The position numbers and the translations under genes were made by a program. Below are positions 46,303-55,115 of a stretch of DNA of 64,000 nt, one piece after another. Location of the stretch: the NCBI GenBank assembly GCA_015272395.1, contig JACYLQ010000001.1, positions 124,001 to 188,000 of the forward strand, written 5' to 3'. This DNA comes from Calothrix sp. C42_A2020_038. GTDB taxonomy: Bacteria; Cyanobacteriota; Cyanobacteriia; Cyanobacteriales; Nostocaceae. Each line of letters begins with the position of its first letter. The first letter of the stretch is position 1. The notes beneath the pieces were generated by a model, which did not search any database, had not been told where the DNA came from, and was given only the letters and a program-made list of their open reading frames with translations.

Positions 46303-48342
46303 ATGATTCCTCGTAGCAACATTCGCAACATTGGAATTTCCGCACATATCGACGCGGGAAAAACCACTCTTTCGGAAAGAATTTTGTACTACACAGGTAA
46401 AATTCATAAGATTGAGGAGGTCGGTGGTGGTGATGGTGCAACAATGGACTACATGGAACTGGAACGGGAAAAGGGTATCACCATCACTTCTGCTGCTGTT
46501 ACTTGTTTTTGGAATAATACGCAGATCAATTTAATTGATACACCTGGACATGTGGATTTTACTATAGAAGTTGAGCGTTCATTGCGAGTATTAGACGGCG
46601 CCATCATGATATTGTGCGGTGTTGCTGGGGTACAGTCGCAATCGTTCACAGTCGATAGGCAAATGAAACGGTATAAAGTACCACGTATTGCTTTTATTAA
46701 CAAGCTTGACAGGGTAGGCGCCAATCCTTTTTATGTTGTTGATGCACTACGGGAAAAACTAGGTTTAAATCCAGTTGTATTGCAATACCCGATTGGTTTA
46801 GAAGATAAGTTTGTAGGAGTCATTGATTTAATTGAGATGACCGCCAACTACTTTGAAGGGGAAAATGGAGAAAAGTGGGTAAAAACAACTATTTCTGAAG
46901 AATTACAACAACAAGCAGAAATTGCACGTGAAAAGCTTTTAGACCAAATCTCTATACACTCCGAAGCCATGATCGCAAAATTGCTGGCGGGTGAAGATAT
47001 TCCGAAACAGATGATTTGGGATGCTATCCGTCAAGGAACATTAACACTGGAATTTACACCTGTGTTGATGGGTTCAGCGTACAAAAATAAAGGTGTACAG
47101 AATTTACTTGATGCAGTGGCATTGTATTTGCCTTCTCCGATGGAGCGAGGTGCAGTTACAGCTACTGATATTACAACAAACCAACAGCTGCAAGTATATT
47201 CAGACCCAGAGGCGCCAGTTGTGGCGTTAGCATTTAAGCTAATTGATAGCGAATTTGGTCAGTTAGCATACGTGCGTATTTATTCTGGAACTTTGAAACC
47301 TGGAAGATTGTACAATACCCGTACACAAAAGCAAGTTCGTGTAAATCGATTAGTGAGAATTGAAGTTGATAAACGTCAAGAAATTGAACTTGCACAAGCA
47401 GGGGAAATCGTTGGTTTAATCGGTATCAATTGTGCATCGGGTGATACATTATGTTCTCCAAACACAAATATTTCTTTAGAAGGGATATTTGTCCCAGAAC
47501 CTGTAATGACAATTGCCATTACTCCCAAAAGTCAAGAAGATATTGACCGAATTGCTAAAGCTTTACACCGTTTTACGAGTGAAGACCCTACTTTGCATGT
47601 TAGTACAGACCCCGAATCTCATGAAACATTAATGTCGGGTATGGGAGAACTCCATCTGGAAATATATTTAGAACGTATTAAACGCGAATACCATGCAGAT
47701 GTCTATGTCGGCGCCCCAGCAGTCGCATACCGTGAGACAATAACTAAAGCTACTAGTTTTGATTTTACCTTGAAAAAACAAACAGGTGGCGCCGGACAGT
47801 ACGCCCATGTAATAGGCAAAATAGAACCGTGTGAAGAAGCTTTTATTTTTGAAGACCGAGTAGTTGGAGGTGTAATACCTAAGCATTTTATCCATGCTTG
47901 CGAACAAGGATTTAAAGACGCACTTCAGACAGGATGTCTCAAAGGTTATCCAATTATTAGAGTCAAAGTTACTCTAGAATCTGGTTCCTACCACCCTATT
48001 GATTCGCACGAAATCACATTTCGCTTTGCAGCAAGACAAGGTTTTGAAGAAGCATTCGCCAAAGCTAACCCCATCATTTTAGAACCGATGATGCTGTTGG
48101 AAGTTGAAACACCAAGTCAATTTCTAGGACGAATCCAAGGTAAGTTGTTATCTCGTCGTGCCTTATTGCTCGGTTCCGAGACACGAGAACATGACACAGT
48201 AATTCGCGCGTCTGTTCCATTAGCTGAAATGTTTGGGTATTCAACAGAAATTCGCTCCCTTTCTCAAGGAATGGCTACATTCTCAATGGAATTTGCTGAG
48301 TATCAAAAATTACCTGATTCTTTAATGAGCGAAATTCGATGA
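46303..48342 (+). CDS. EF-G-like translation GTPase (paralogue)
   Basis: The product has 679 residues with all five EF-G domains. G1 is AHIDAGKTT, G3 is DTPGHVDF, G4 is NKLD. Domain II, the RNP-like domain III, domain IV (GGAGQYAHV) and the C-terminal domain V (GRIQGKLLSRR) follow. It is close to elongation factor G but shorter and divergent in the switch and domain IV regions. It is not next to the str operon (rpsL-rpsG-tuf). It is probably a secondary EF-G (fusA2 type), which in other bacteria serve in stress or ribosome recycling. The CTCA element suggests conditional expression. Confidence 0.85.
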   Translation: MIPRSNIRNIGISAHIDAGKTTLSERILYYTGKIHKIEEVGGGDGATMDYMELEREKGITITSAAVTCFWNNTQINLIDTPGHVDFTIEVERSLRVLDGAIMILCGVAGVQSQSFTVDRQMKRYKVPRIAFINKLDRVGANPFYVVDALREKLGLNPVVLQYPIGLEDKFVGVIDLIEMTANYFEGENGEKWVKTTISEELQQQAEIAREKLLDQISIHSEAMIAKLLAGEDIPKQMIWDAIRQGTLTLEFTPVLMGSAYKNKGVQNLLDAVALYLPSPMERGAVTATDITTNQQLQVYSDPEAPVVALAFKLIDSEFGQLAYVRIYSGTLKPGRLYNTRTQKQVRVNRLVRIEVDKRQEIELAQAGEIVGLIGINCASGDTLCSPNTNISLEGIFVPEPVMTIAITPKSQEDIDRIAKALHRFTSEDPTLHVSTDPESHETLMSGMGELHLEIYLERIKREYHADVYVGAPAVAYRETITKATSFDFTLKKQTGGAGQYAHVIGKIEPCEEAFIFEDRVVGGVIPKHFIHACEQGFKDALQTGCLKGYPIIRVKVTLESGSYHPIDSHEITFRFAARQGFEEAFAKANPIILEPMMLLEVETPSQFLGRIQGKLLSRRALLLGSETREHDTVIRASVPLAEMFGYSTEIRSLSQGMATFSMEFAEYQKLPDSLMSEIR

Positions 48343-48359
48343 ACAAGTATGCGGTAGCA

Positions 48360-48393
48360 AGATTCCCGACAGTTTTTACGAAGTCGGGAATCT
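48360..48393. terminator. Terminator between convergent genes
   Basis: AGATTCCCGAC (48360-48370) pairs with GTCGGGAATCT (48383-48393). The core is the same as at 5956 and 9441. It lies between the EF-G paralogue and the peptidoglycan-binding protein. Confidence 0.8.
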
Positions 48394-48416
48394 CAACTCC
48401 CCAAAAGCTATTAAAA

Positions 48417-48461
48417 TACTTCAGGTTTACAAGAAATAAAGTACTTCAGGTTTACAAGAAA
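48417..48461 (-). repeat. 25-bp tandem duplication at the 3' end of the peptidoglycan-binding gene
   Basis: TACTTCAGGTTTACAAGAAA occurs at 48417-48436 and again at 48442-48461, a 25-bp period. Because 25 is not a multiple of three, the duplication changes the frame at the end of the gene. It replaces an original tail (CKPEVF then stop) with CKPEVLYFL then stop. This is a recent local event. Confidence 0.7.
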
Positions 48462-49092
48462 GTTTTAACGCTTCCCAAGTCTGCGCGTTGACAATACCAT
48501 TTGCAGGTAAGTCTTGCTGTTTTTGAAAGCGAATTACTGCGAGTTTACTAGCTTCTCCAAAGTAACCTGAAGGACGCACTTTGAGGTAGCCTAAATCGTA
48601 TAGACGCTGCTGAAGGTCTAGTACATCTTTACCATCAGAACCTGGTTGTAATGTCGGTCGGTTACAAAGTTTTGGAGTTGTTGAAGGCTTTTCGATCGCA
48701 TCCCAAGTTTGAGCATCTACTATTCCAGTGGGGAAAATATCTTTGTCATGTTGGAATCTTTTGACGGCATTTTCTGTATGATGCCCAAAAAAGCCCGTTA
48801 CTTTTTGTTTAAAATAACCCCACTCCCACAACCGATATTGTAGATATTCAACTTCTTGACCTTGATTATTACGACGCAGAGTTGGATATCGACGGTCACT
48901 TCTGTGTTGCTTTGTTGCTGTATATTGTTGAGTAATATTTATTTCTGCTGTCGCTGTTTTTAACGTCATTGTTAAACTGGCGCCAAGAGAGAATAAACCG
49001 ACTGCAGCAATACTGGAAAGCTTTTTCCAAATTTTCAAAGCAACAATAACATCGGAAGTTAGGGCCACGCAAGAATCAGCTATTGGCTTCAT
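48427..49092 (-). CDS. Secreted peptidoglycan-binding domain protein
   Basis: The product has 221 residues from ATG 49092 (MKPIADSC); the upstream TTG 49140 is less likely. A hydrophobic segment (about residues 26-48) acts as signal or anchor. Two peptidoglycan-binding type 1 repeats follow, each with L-R-x-x-x-x-G-x-x-V-x-x-L-Q and a final G-I-V-x-A-Q-T-W-x-A. No catalytic domain is present, so it likely binds cell wall only. The C-terminal three residues result from a local duplication. Confidence 0.8.
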   Translation of the reverse strand: MKPIADSCVALTSDVIVALKIWKKLSSIAAVGLFSLGASLTMTLKTATAEINITQQYTATKQHRSDRRYPTLRRNNQGQEVEYLQYRLWEWGYFKQKVTGFFGHHTENAVKRFQHDKDIFPTGIVDAQTWDAIEKPSTTPKLCNRPTLQPGSDGKDVLDLQQRLYDLGYLKVRPSGYFGEASKLAVIRFQKQQDLPANGIVNAQTWEALKLSCKPEVLYFL

Positions 49093-49483
49093 ATTTTTCT
49101 TTGGTTTTTTGATTTCTAAGTTTAGTGAATTATCTGACAAACTTAAGCAGAAATACTCACAAATGCCCTTTGTTCCTGATACGCTTTACCCTAAATACCT
49201 ACACTGTAATTTACAACAAATTGCATGTTGATGAGATACATTTAGAGAACCTCACTTTGTTCAAGGAAGAATACCTCCCCTCACAAAGGTAGGTTGTTTA
49301 CAATATAATAGGGAGAGGTAAGCTGTATAACTTAGTGACTTGATCAAAATATTACAACTATTTTTCTTGTTTATCAACTTACGTATTTAAATTGCGTGCG
49401 TATAAATTTGAGAGTTTAGATTTCCGACAAGTTTTATTTAACCCCAAGATCTATATATATAATATATGCGGGGGTGGTAAGTT
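49093..49483. other. Intergenic region, no gene seen
   Basis: AT-rich DNA between the divergent peptidoglycan-binding and Uma2 genes. A TATATAT run (49452-49465) may be the promoter region of the Uma2 gene. I see no other feature. Confidence 0.4.
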
Positions 49484-50146
49484 ATGAACCAAGCTCAAAC
49501 ACAAACCGAAACAAAATTATACACCTTCGATGAGTTTATCGAATGGTATCCAGAGAACTCGGAAGTCCGGTACGAATTATATGATGGGGTAATTGTTGAG
49601 ATGCCTAAACCCAGGGGAAAGCATTCAAGGTTAACAGGTTCTCTTGGTGGAAAATTACTTCAAGTCATTGATCAAATGGGCAAAACCGATATTTGGTTTA
49701 TTCCCAGAGAATCAATCGTTAGGCCTTTCCGCGACAAGTGTGGGTACGAACCAGATATCATTGTTTTGGATGAAGACACTATCAGCGCTGAGACACGTTG
49801 GGAAAGTGAGTCAGTTATTGAAAAAGCTACTTCGGTCAAATTGATAGTAGAAGTTGTGAGTACTAATTGGCAAGATGATTACTACGACAAACGTCGCGAT
49901 TATGAAATTATGGGTATTCCCTAATTTTGGATTGTAGATTATGCTGCCTGGGGAGGACGTGAATTTATTGGCTATCCCAAGCAACCTACTGTCTTTGTAT
50001 ATGAGCTAGTTGACGGGGAATACGTAAAAACAACGTTCAGAGGAAATGATGTAATTGTCTCCCCCACATTTCCTGATTTTAATTTGACCGCACAACAGAT
50101 TTTTGATTTGGCTTTGAAACCTGGAACCGCCGAAGCATCAAGTTAG
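49484..50146 (+). pseudogene. Uma2-family endonuclease-like gene broken by one stop codon
   Basis: The frame is open from ATG 49484 to TAG 50144-50146 (221 codons) except for a TAA at 49922-49924. Residues before the stop (ENSEVRYELYDGVIVEMPKP, then EPDIIVLDED and VEVVS) and after it (FWIVDYAAW, then PDFNLTAQQIFDLAL) are continuous Uma2 sequence. In the family this position is normally Glu (GIPEYWIVDY), so a single G-to-T change explains it. The PD-(D/E)XK active-site residues (E, D, E-x-V) lie before the stop, but the domain is incomplete. It is probably a recent pseudogene. Confidence 0.85.
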
Positions 50147-50454
50147 CTATTATTCCAAAGCTGATGCTTAAAAAACCTGAGTTCGATGTAAGCTTCCGAC
50201 TGGCGCCCTTCGCGCTTCAGTAAAGTATGAAACTTGCATATCTGGTAAAACCCTGGTTATATATGATTTTTTTGAATGTACAAGTTAGAGAAAAAGCTTA
50301 AAAGCCAAAGATAGTAAGGGTTGTAGCAAAAAAGCTAGGAAGATTAAATATCAATAATCTTTAGTTAATATTTCTCAAAAATTATTTCAGCAACTTTTAG
50401 AACAAAATATTTAACTCATTACTACTGTTAAAAAAAACATCAAGAAACGCTATG

Positions 50455-50548
50455 ATATCATGTCCGGTTAATTACCCACCCGGGTAGAGACGTTACATGT
50501 AACGTCTCTACAAAGTTTTGATTACGGTTACGCTACCGGACATGATAT
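50455..50548. repeat. Nested palindromic element (94 bp)
   Basis: The outer arms ATATCATGTCCGGT (50455-50468) and ACCGGACATGATAT (50535-50548) are perfect 14-bp inverted repeats. Inside is a perfect 28-bp palindrome at 50484-50511 (GTAGAGACGTTACA and its complement). A degraded relative lies at about 60714-60833. It is MITE-like and non-coding. The 50147-50681 gap contains no gene; the rest is AT-rich. Confidence 0.65.
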
Positions 50549-50681
50549 AAATACTTTTTCAACAATGAAATCAGAACTTATATCTGAAGTTCTGAGTTTG
50601 GTTTCGTCAGCAATAAAGTTAATCAAAGAACGTATATTTAACGATGTCAAAGTATCTTAAAAAGCGCTATTTTTAATGCAT

Positions 50682-50894
50682 TTAGCGAGATAATAACTGT
50701 TGGTTAACCTGCAATGGCTTTTCTTTGGATTTAATTCTTCGTTGAGACTCAAGACTGGAAATTTGATAAGAGAGATATTGTCTATCTTCATTAAAAACGG
50801 GCATTTTCTGCCAACAGGTACGACAAAACCAATGGATGGTATTACCTTGAATATGACGTAACAGGATATCAGAACAGCAAGGACAGTAATTCAT
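50682..50894 (-). CDS. Small zinc-ribbon protein
   Basis: The product has 70 residues. The N-terminal half has CPCC and then CRTC (C-x2-C...C-x2-C, about 20 residues apart), a zinc ribbon, with W-F-C-R-T-C-W. The C-terminal half is Gln/Lys-rich and probably flexible. Such short proteins are frequent in cyanobacteria and have no known function. It has a CTCA element 91 bp upstream and lies next to the Usp and membrane-protein operon. Confidence 0.7.
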   Translation of the reverse strand: MNYCPCCSDILLRHIQGNTIHWFCRTCWQKMPVFNEDRQYLSYQISSLESQRRIKSKEKPLQVNQQLLSR

Positions 50895-50984
50895 AGTGTA
50901 TCATCCAAAATCTTACAGCAACATTGACTAGAAGCTTTATTTATTGGCTTCTACACTTGTTCTGATTCCAAGGTATTATGAGAA

Positions 50985-51006
50985 TATGAGAAACTTGTGA
51001 GGAAGG
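50985..51006 (-). promoter_or_regulatory. CTCA direct-repeat element upstream of the zinc-ribbon gene
   Basis: On the minus strand it reads CTTCCTCACAAGTTTCTCATAT, with half-sites 11 bp apart (plus-strand TGAG at 50987 and 50998). A third, offset TGAG is at 50979. It faces the zinc-ribbon gene 91 bp away. Confidence 0.55.
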
Positions 51007-51053
51007 TTAAGTATCTAAATCTTTCGTAATATCTTGCAAACTTTGGTAATAAA

Positions 51054-51524
51054 TCACTGTACGACCAATACAGAACAAGATGCATGATGCAGAACATAAC
51101 TGCTAACACTGCCGAGCAAAATTTCAGTGATACCTCTGTGTCCTCTACGACCTAGTACAATTAGGTCGGCGCCCCATAATTTGGCAAAGTCACAAATTTG
51201 CTTACTCGCTTCACCGTATCCAAATTTATACTCAGCATAAACCTTGCTTATATTGGCTTTTTGACAATAAGTCTCCAGCCAACCTTGAGCTTTTTGAGTT
51301 TCTTGGTTCAAGCTTTTTTGATGTTGTTTTTGTAAAGTACCGTACATATCTACGTCTGCTAGACTACCAACAGATGGAATAAATTCGTAACGGAGATTAG
51401 TGCTGATACAATGAAATAACATCAAATGGCTACCACTTTGATGAGCAATATCCAATGCTTCTTGAAAGACTTTTGAAGCTTGAAGTGAACTGTCAATAGC
51501 AACAAGAATTTTTTTGTACATCAT
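51054..51524 (-). CDS. Universal stress protein (UspA family)
   Basis: The product has 156 residues from ATG 51524, preceded by AAAGGAGTAG at ideal spacing; the open frame extends 10 residues upstream. It has the Usp fold: KKILVAIDSSLQASK, then LIVLGRRGHRGITEILLGSVSSYVL, and C-terminal CSVLVVQ. The G-x2-G-x9-G-S ATP-binding motif is present as G-R-R-G-H-R-G...GSVS. It follows the membrane-protein gene by 48 bp, so they form an operon. It is probably made under the control of the CTCA element at 52261. Confidence 0.85.
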   Translation of the reverse strand: MMYKKILVAIDSSLQASKVFQEALDIAHQSGSHLMLFHCISTNLRYEFIPSVGSLADVDMYGTLQKQHQKSLNQETQKAQGWLETYCQKANISKVYAEYKFGYGEASKQICDFAKLWGADLIVLGRRGHRGITEILLGSVSSYVLHHASCSVLVVQ

Positions 51525-51572
51525 AACTACTCCTTTACACTTATTTAGAATCATGAAAAGATTAATACGTTT

Positions 51573-52202
51573 TTAATGACTTGGCTTTCGGTATGGCTTT
51601 AATAACCAAACTAAAGTGATGCCTGTTATTCCACCAATAATGGCACCCATTGCTACCCCAGTTGCTGCGGTTATGAGGACATGCACACCCCAACTTCCCC
51701 TAACTATTCCGGTACCAACAAACGCCACTAATAAACCTAATGCCCAAGCGAAAGCATTTGCAACTATCCACCAAATTGAAAACCGAATTTGTTTTAATAC
51801 AAACCATTGGCATAGTCCTAGGACTCCTCCCAAAACAGCACCCAAACAAACTAGTCCTTTAACAAGTGGTATTGTATTTGAGGTGCTGATATAAGCAAGA
51901 GCCGTGACAGTACTAATACTCAGCCCAGTAAACCAAGCTAATAAGATACCAATTACTGTAGCAAGTATCCAACGAGCAGAGTGCTTAACATGACGACGCA
52001 AAACTAACCATTGGGCAAACCCTAAAATTACTCCTTCCAAGGCGCCGAGTAAAGTAAAAGTACCCCTAATATAACCAAAATGACTAGTTGCAACACCCAC
52101 TATATCAATGACTGTCAACCCAACCAAAAAGCCAATGGATGTTGCTAACACCCAATGCTCCCACAAACTACAGCTGTTCCATTGGTTAAGTCGGCGCCTC
52201 AT
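51573..52202 (-). CDS. Hypothetical polytopic membrane protein with internal repeats
   Basis: The product has 209 residues and about six transmembrane helices. Two related units are visible: a G-x-x-Q-W-x-V-L-(R/K) segment (FAQWLVLRRHV and LCQWFVLKQI), each followed by a W-I-x-A-helix. No catalytic motif is seen. It is the first gene of the operon with the Usp gene and is preceded by a CTCA element 59 bp upstream. Its function is unknown; a stress-related membrane role is inferred from the context only. Confidence 0.65.
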   Translation of the reverse strand: MRRRLNQWNSCSLWEHWVLATSIGFLVGLTVIDIVGVATSHFGYIRGTFTLLGALEGVILGFAQWLVLRRHVKHSARWILATVIGILLAWFTGLSISTVTALAYISTSNTIPLVKGLVCLGAVLGGVLGLCQWFVLKQIRFSIWWIVANAFAWALGLLVAFVGTGIVRGSWGVHVLITAATGVAMGAIIGGITGITLVWLLKPYRKPSH

Positions 52203-52260
52203 GCTTGTTACTCCACCAAGGTTATGTATAACTTGCCTTATTTTGGTTATAAGTGATTAA

Positions 52261-52279
52261 TCTGAGGAAATTGTGAGGA
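52261..52279 (-). promoter_or_regulatory. CTCA direct-repeat element upstream of the membrane protein/Usp operon
   Basis: On the minus strand it reads TCCTCACAATTTCCTCAGA, with half-sites 11 bp apart (plus-strand TGAG at 52263 and 52274). It lies 59 bp upstream of the membrane protein ATG, similar to the EF-G copy. Confidence 0.55.
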
Positions 52280-52339
52280 TGAATTTGATACGATTTTAGA
52301 TTTATCTTCGACAGTAGACAATAAATGAATTTAACATCC

Positions 52340-55051
52340 TTACTTATTGATAATATTTCTCAAACTAGATACAAGAGCGATAAGTTCTGATGGTTCAACG
52401 GGTTTTGTAATGTGCATCTGGTAGCCCGCTAAAAGCGCACGTTTACGATCTTCTACTCTTGCATAAGCAGTAAGTGCAACTGCAGGAATCTTCCCACCTG
52501 CTTCTGAGGACAGAGAGCGTACTTTGCGGATGAATTCGTACCCATCTTCACCTGGCATCCCAATATCGCTAATAAGTATATCAGGCGCCTCTTGTTTAAT
52601 TAACTCAAACCCATCTTGTGCAGAACCAGCAGTAATAACATCAGCAGCAGCCTCTTCAAGCACATACCGTATTAGCTCACGAGCATCTGCCTCATCATCC
52701 ACTACAAGAATTTTGACTCCAGGAAGCAATATTTGCTCAAAATCATTTTCATTGCGAGTACATGTACTACTGTATTTAACTTTATTTTGTTTGACTTGAC
52801 TTGGTATGACTGCTGCAATCGGCAATGATATAGTAAAGGTGGCGCCCATACCTTCACCATCACTTTTAGCAGTTACACTACCACCATGAAGTTCGGTTAG
52901 CCCGCGCACAATAGATAGCCCCAGTCCTAAACCTCCATGTTTTCGAGTAATTGACCCATCAGCTTGACTAAACCGCTCGAACACATACGGCAGAAACTCT
53001 GGGTTAATGCCTAACCCCGTGTCGGTAACACTTACTTCCAAACGAGAATCTACACGCTTTAAAATGACTTGTACTTTCCCATTTTTAGGAGTAAATTTTA
53101 TCGCATTAGAAAGCAGGTTCCAAATCACCTGTTGTAAGCGGGCGCCATCTCCTGCTACGACACCAACAAATTGATCAAAAACCGTTTCTAGCTGAACTCC
53201 TTTCGCCTCAGCCGAAAAACGCACAGTTTCTAACGCTGCTTCAATCACACTTTTGATATCAACTCGCTGTATGTCTAATCGGATTTTACCAGAAATTATA
53301 CGGCTCATATCTAAAAGGTCTTCAATTAGCTGCGACTGAACGCGAACGTTACGCTCAATAGTATCTAACCCCTGCTGTATTCTAGCCGCATCTGCCTTCC
53401 CTTTACGGATAATTTGTGACCAACCAAGTATTGCATTTAGTGGGGTGCGAAGCTCGTGAGAAAGTGTTGCCAAAAATTCATCTTTCATCCGCCCAACCCG
53501 CTCTGCCTCTGCACGTGCAGAACGCTCGCTCAATAAAAGCTGCTCTCGTCGTTCCTGCTGTTGCTTCTCTGCATCTATATCTGTCACAGCTACTACCGCT
53601 GCTATCAACTTACCATCGTGGTCTTTAATTGGCGCCCCCATAATGCGAACCCACGTTCTCGTACCATCTCCACGTTGATAATGATACTCATTTTGATATG
53701 GTTCACCGCTAGCAAATACTTTGGCAAGGGGATATTCGTGACTTTGCGTCCTTCGTCCGTTCGCATCGTAACTTTCCCACTCATAATAAGAATCAATATC
53801 ATTCGAGTAAAATACAGGATGGCGAAAAATTTCTTCTGTCCGCTTGTTTGCCATAACAATTTTTCCGTTAGGAGCTTCAGCAAGGACAACAGCAACGGGA
53901 ATATTATCGAGTACGGCGCGCAGTCGTACACGCTCTTGTTCAAGTGCTTTCTCACTTGCTTGCAAAGCTTGTTCGGCAGCCTTACGAATACTTATATCTT
54001 GAACTTCGATAATAGTGCCACGAATTTTACCAGCTGAATGTAAAGGGCTGGCGGTATAAAAGACAGTATAAAAGTGACCATCTTTATGTATAAACGCTTC
54101 CTCTCCTTGCTGTTTGTTATGTTCGGGAAATGCGCGGTCAATAGGGCATTCTTCGAGAGGATAATGAGTGCCATCAGGTCGAGTGTGATGAATAATATTG
54201 TGCAGTGGTTTGCCCTGTACCTCTTCTAACGTAAAACCAGTAAGTTCTTCAGCCGCAGGATTCATGAACACACAGTGCTGGTGTTCATCCATAATAAATA
54301 GAGCAACGCTAGCGTTATCAGTGATGGCTTTAAGCAGGAGACTTTTTTCTTCGGCAGCAGATAAAGCAAGTTTGCGCTCAGTGATGTCTATTGCGGCACC
54401 GTAGATTAATTTTTCCGAGCTAAAAGGGCGAGACCTCCAACTAATCCATCGATAACTACCATCTTTACACCTATAGCGATTTTCAAATGATACCAAATCT
54501 ATTCCTGCCAGCAGTTGTTGACCTGCGTTTAACGTTTTTTCATAATCTTCTGGATGAACAAAATGTAGCCAAGGATATGCTTTCAACTCCTCGGTTGTCC
54601 AACCAAATGTTTTTTCCCATGATGGACTTAGCCAAGTAAAGTAACCGTCGAAGCTACCGATACACAAAAGGTCAGCTCCTACAGAAAAAAAGCGTTCTCG
54701 CTCTTCAAGTATTTGCTTTTGCTCTGTAAAGTCCCGTCCCACCACATACATTGCTTGTTCTTCTAAAACTGGCTTTACTATCCATTCAATCCATTTATAG
54801 GAACCGTCTTTACATCGATAGAAGTTATGGTAGCGAGCGGTGATACCTTGTTTAATAGTTGAGAGTGATTTTACTGTTGCAGGCGCCTGTTCCACATGCA
54901 CAAATTCTAGGTATGATTTTCCCAATACCTCTTCTAATGAAAACCCCAGTATTTTCTCGAAAGCTGGATTTACATGTTGTATCAAACCATTCATTCCTAT
55001 GACACAATGTAAATCCGGAGAGAGATTAAAAAAGCGTTGCTCCAGGGTCAT
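52340..55051 (-). CDS. Multi-PAS hybrid sensor histidine kinase
   Basis: The product has 903 residues and no transmembrane segment. Four PAS/PAC units (about 1-112, 120-227, 235-360 and 372-495) are followed by HisKA with His532 (TLSHELRTPLNA). The HATPase domain has N box NLLSNAIKFT, DTGLGI and GLGLGLSIV. A C-terminal receiver has Asp829 (LISDIGMPGEDG). This is a typical cyanobacterial soluble hybrid kinase. The signal is probably redox, light or a small ligand bound by the PAS domains, but no cofactor motif is obvious. It resembles the kinase at 57788 in its output module (both have SDIGMP and KPVEPSELI). Confidence 0.92.
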   Translation of the reverse strand: MTLEQRFFNLSPDLHCVIGMNGLIQHVNPAFEKILGFSLEEVLGKSYLEFVHVEQAPATVKSLSTIKQGITARYHNFYRCKDGSYKWIEWIVKPVLEEQAMYVVGRDFTEQKQILEERERFFSVGADLLCIGSFDGYFTWLSPSWEKTFGWTTEELKAYPWLHFVHPEDYEKTLNAGQQLLAGIDLVSFENRYRCKDGSYRWISWRSRPFSSEKLIYGAAIDITERKLALSAAEEKSLLLKAITDNASVALFIMDEHQHCVFMNPAAEELTGFTLEEVQGKPLHNIIHHTRPDGTHYPLEECPIDRAFPEHNKQQGEEAFIHKDGHFYTVFYTASPLHSAGKIRGTIIEVQDISIRKAAEQALQASEKALEQERVRLRAVLDNIPVAVVLAEAPNGKIVMANKRTEEIFRHPVFYSNDIDSYYEWESYDANGRRTQSHEYPLAKVFASGEPYQNEYHYQRGDGTRTWVRIMGAPIKDHDGKLIAAVVAVTDIDAEKQQQERREQLLLSERSARAEAERVGRMKDEFLATLSHELRTPLNAILGWSQIIRKGKADAARIQQGLDTIERNVRVQSQLIEDLLDMSRIISGKIRLDIQRVDIKSVIEAALETVRFSAEAKGVQLETVFDQFVGVVAGDGARLQQVIWNLLSNAIKFTPKNGKVQVILKRVDSRLEVSVTDTGLGINPEFLPYVFERFSQADGSITRKHGGLGLGLSIVRGLTELHGGSVTAKSDGEGMGATFTISLPIAAVIPSQVKQNKVKYSSTCTRNENDFEQILLPGVKILVVDDEADARELIRYVLEEAAADVITAGSAQDGFELIKQEAPDILISDIGMPGEDGYEFIRKVRSLSSEAGGKIPAVALTAYARVEDRKRALLAGYQMHITKPVEPSELIALVSSLRNIINK

Positions 55052-55115
55052 AATAGCGATTTGGGAGTGAGGGAATTGTGCAGCATTAAGTTTAGTATAA
55101 TTGATAAATTAAAGC

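Noticed and set aside
55062-55082. Ninth CTCA element upstream of the multi-PAS kinase
   Set aside because: TGCACAATTCCCTCA has only one CTCA half-site and lies 11-31 bp from the start codon; too weak.
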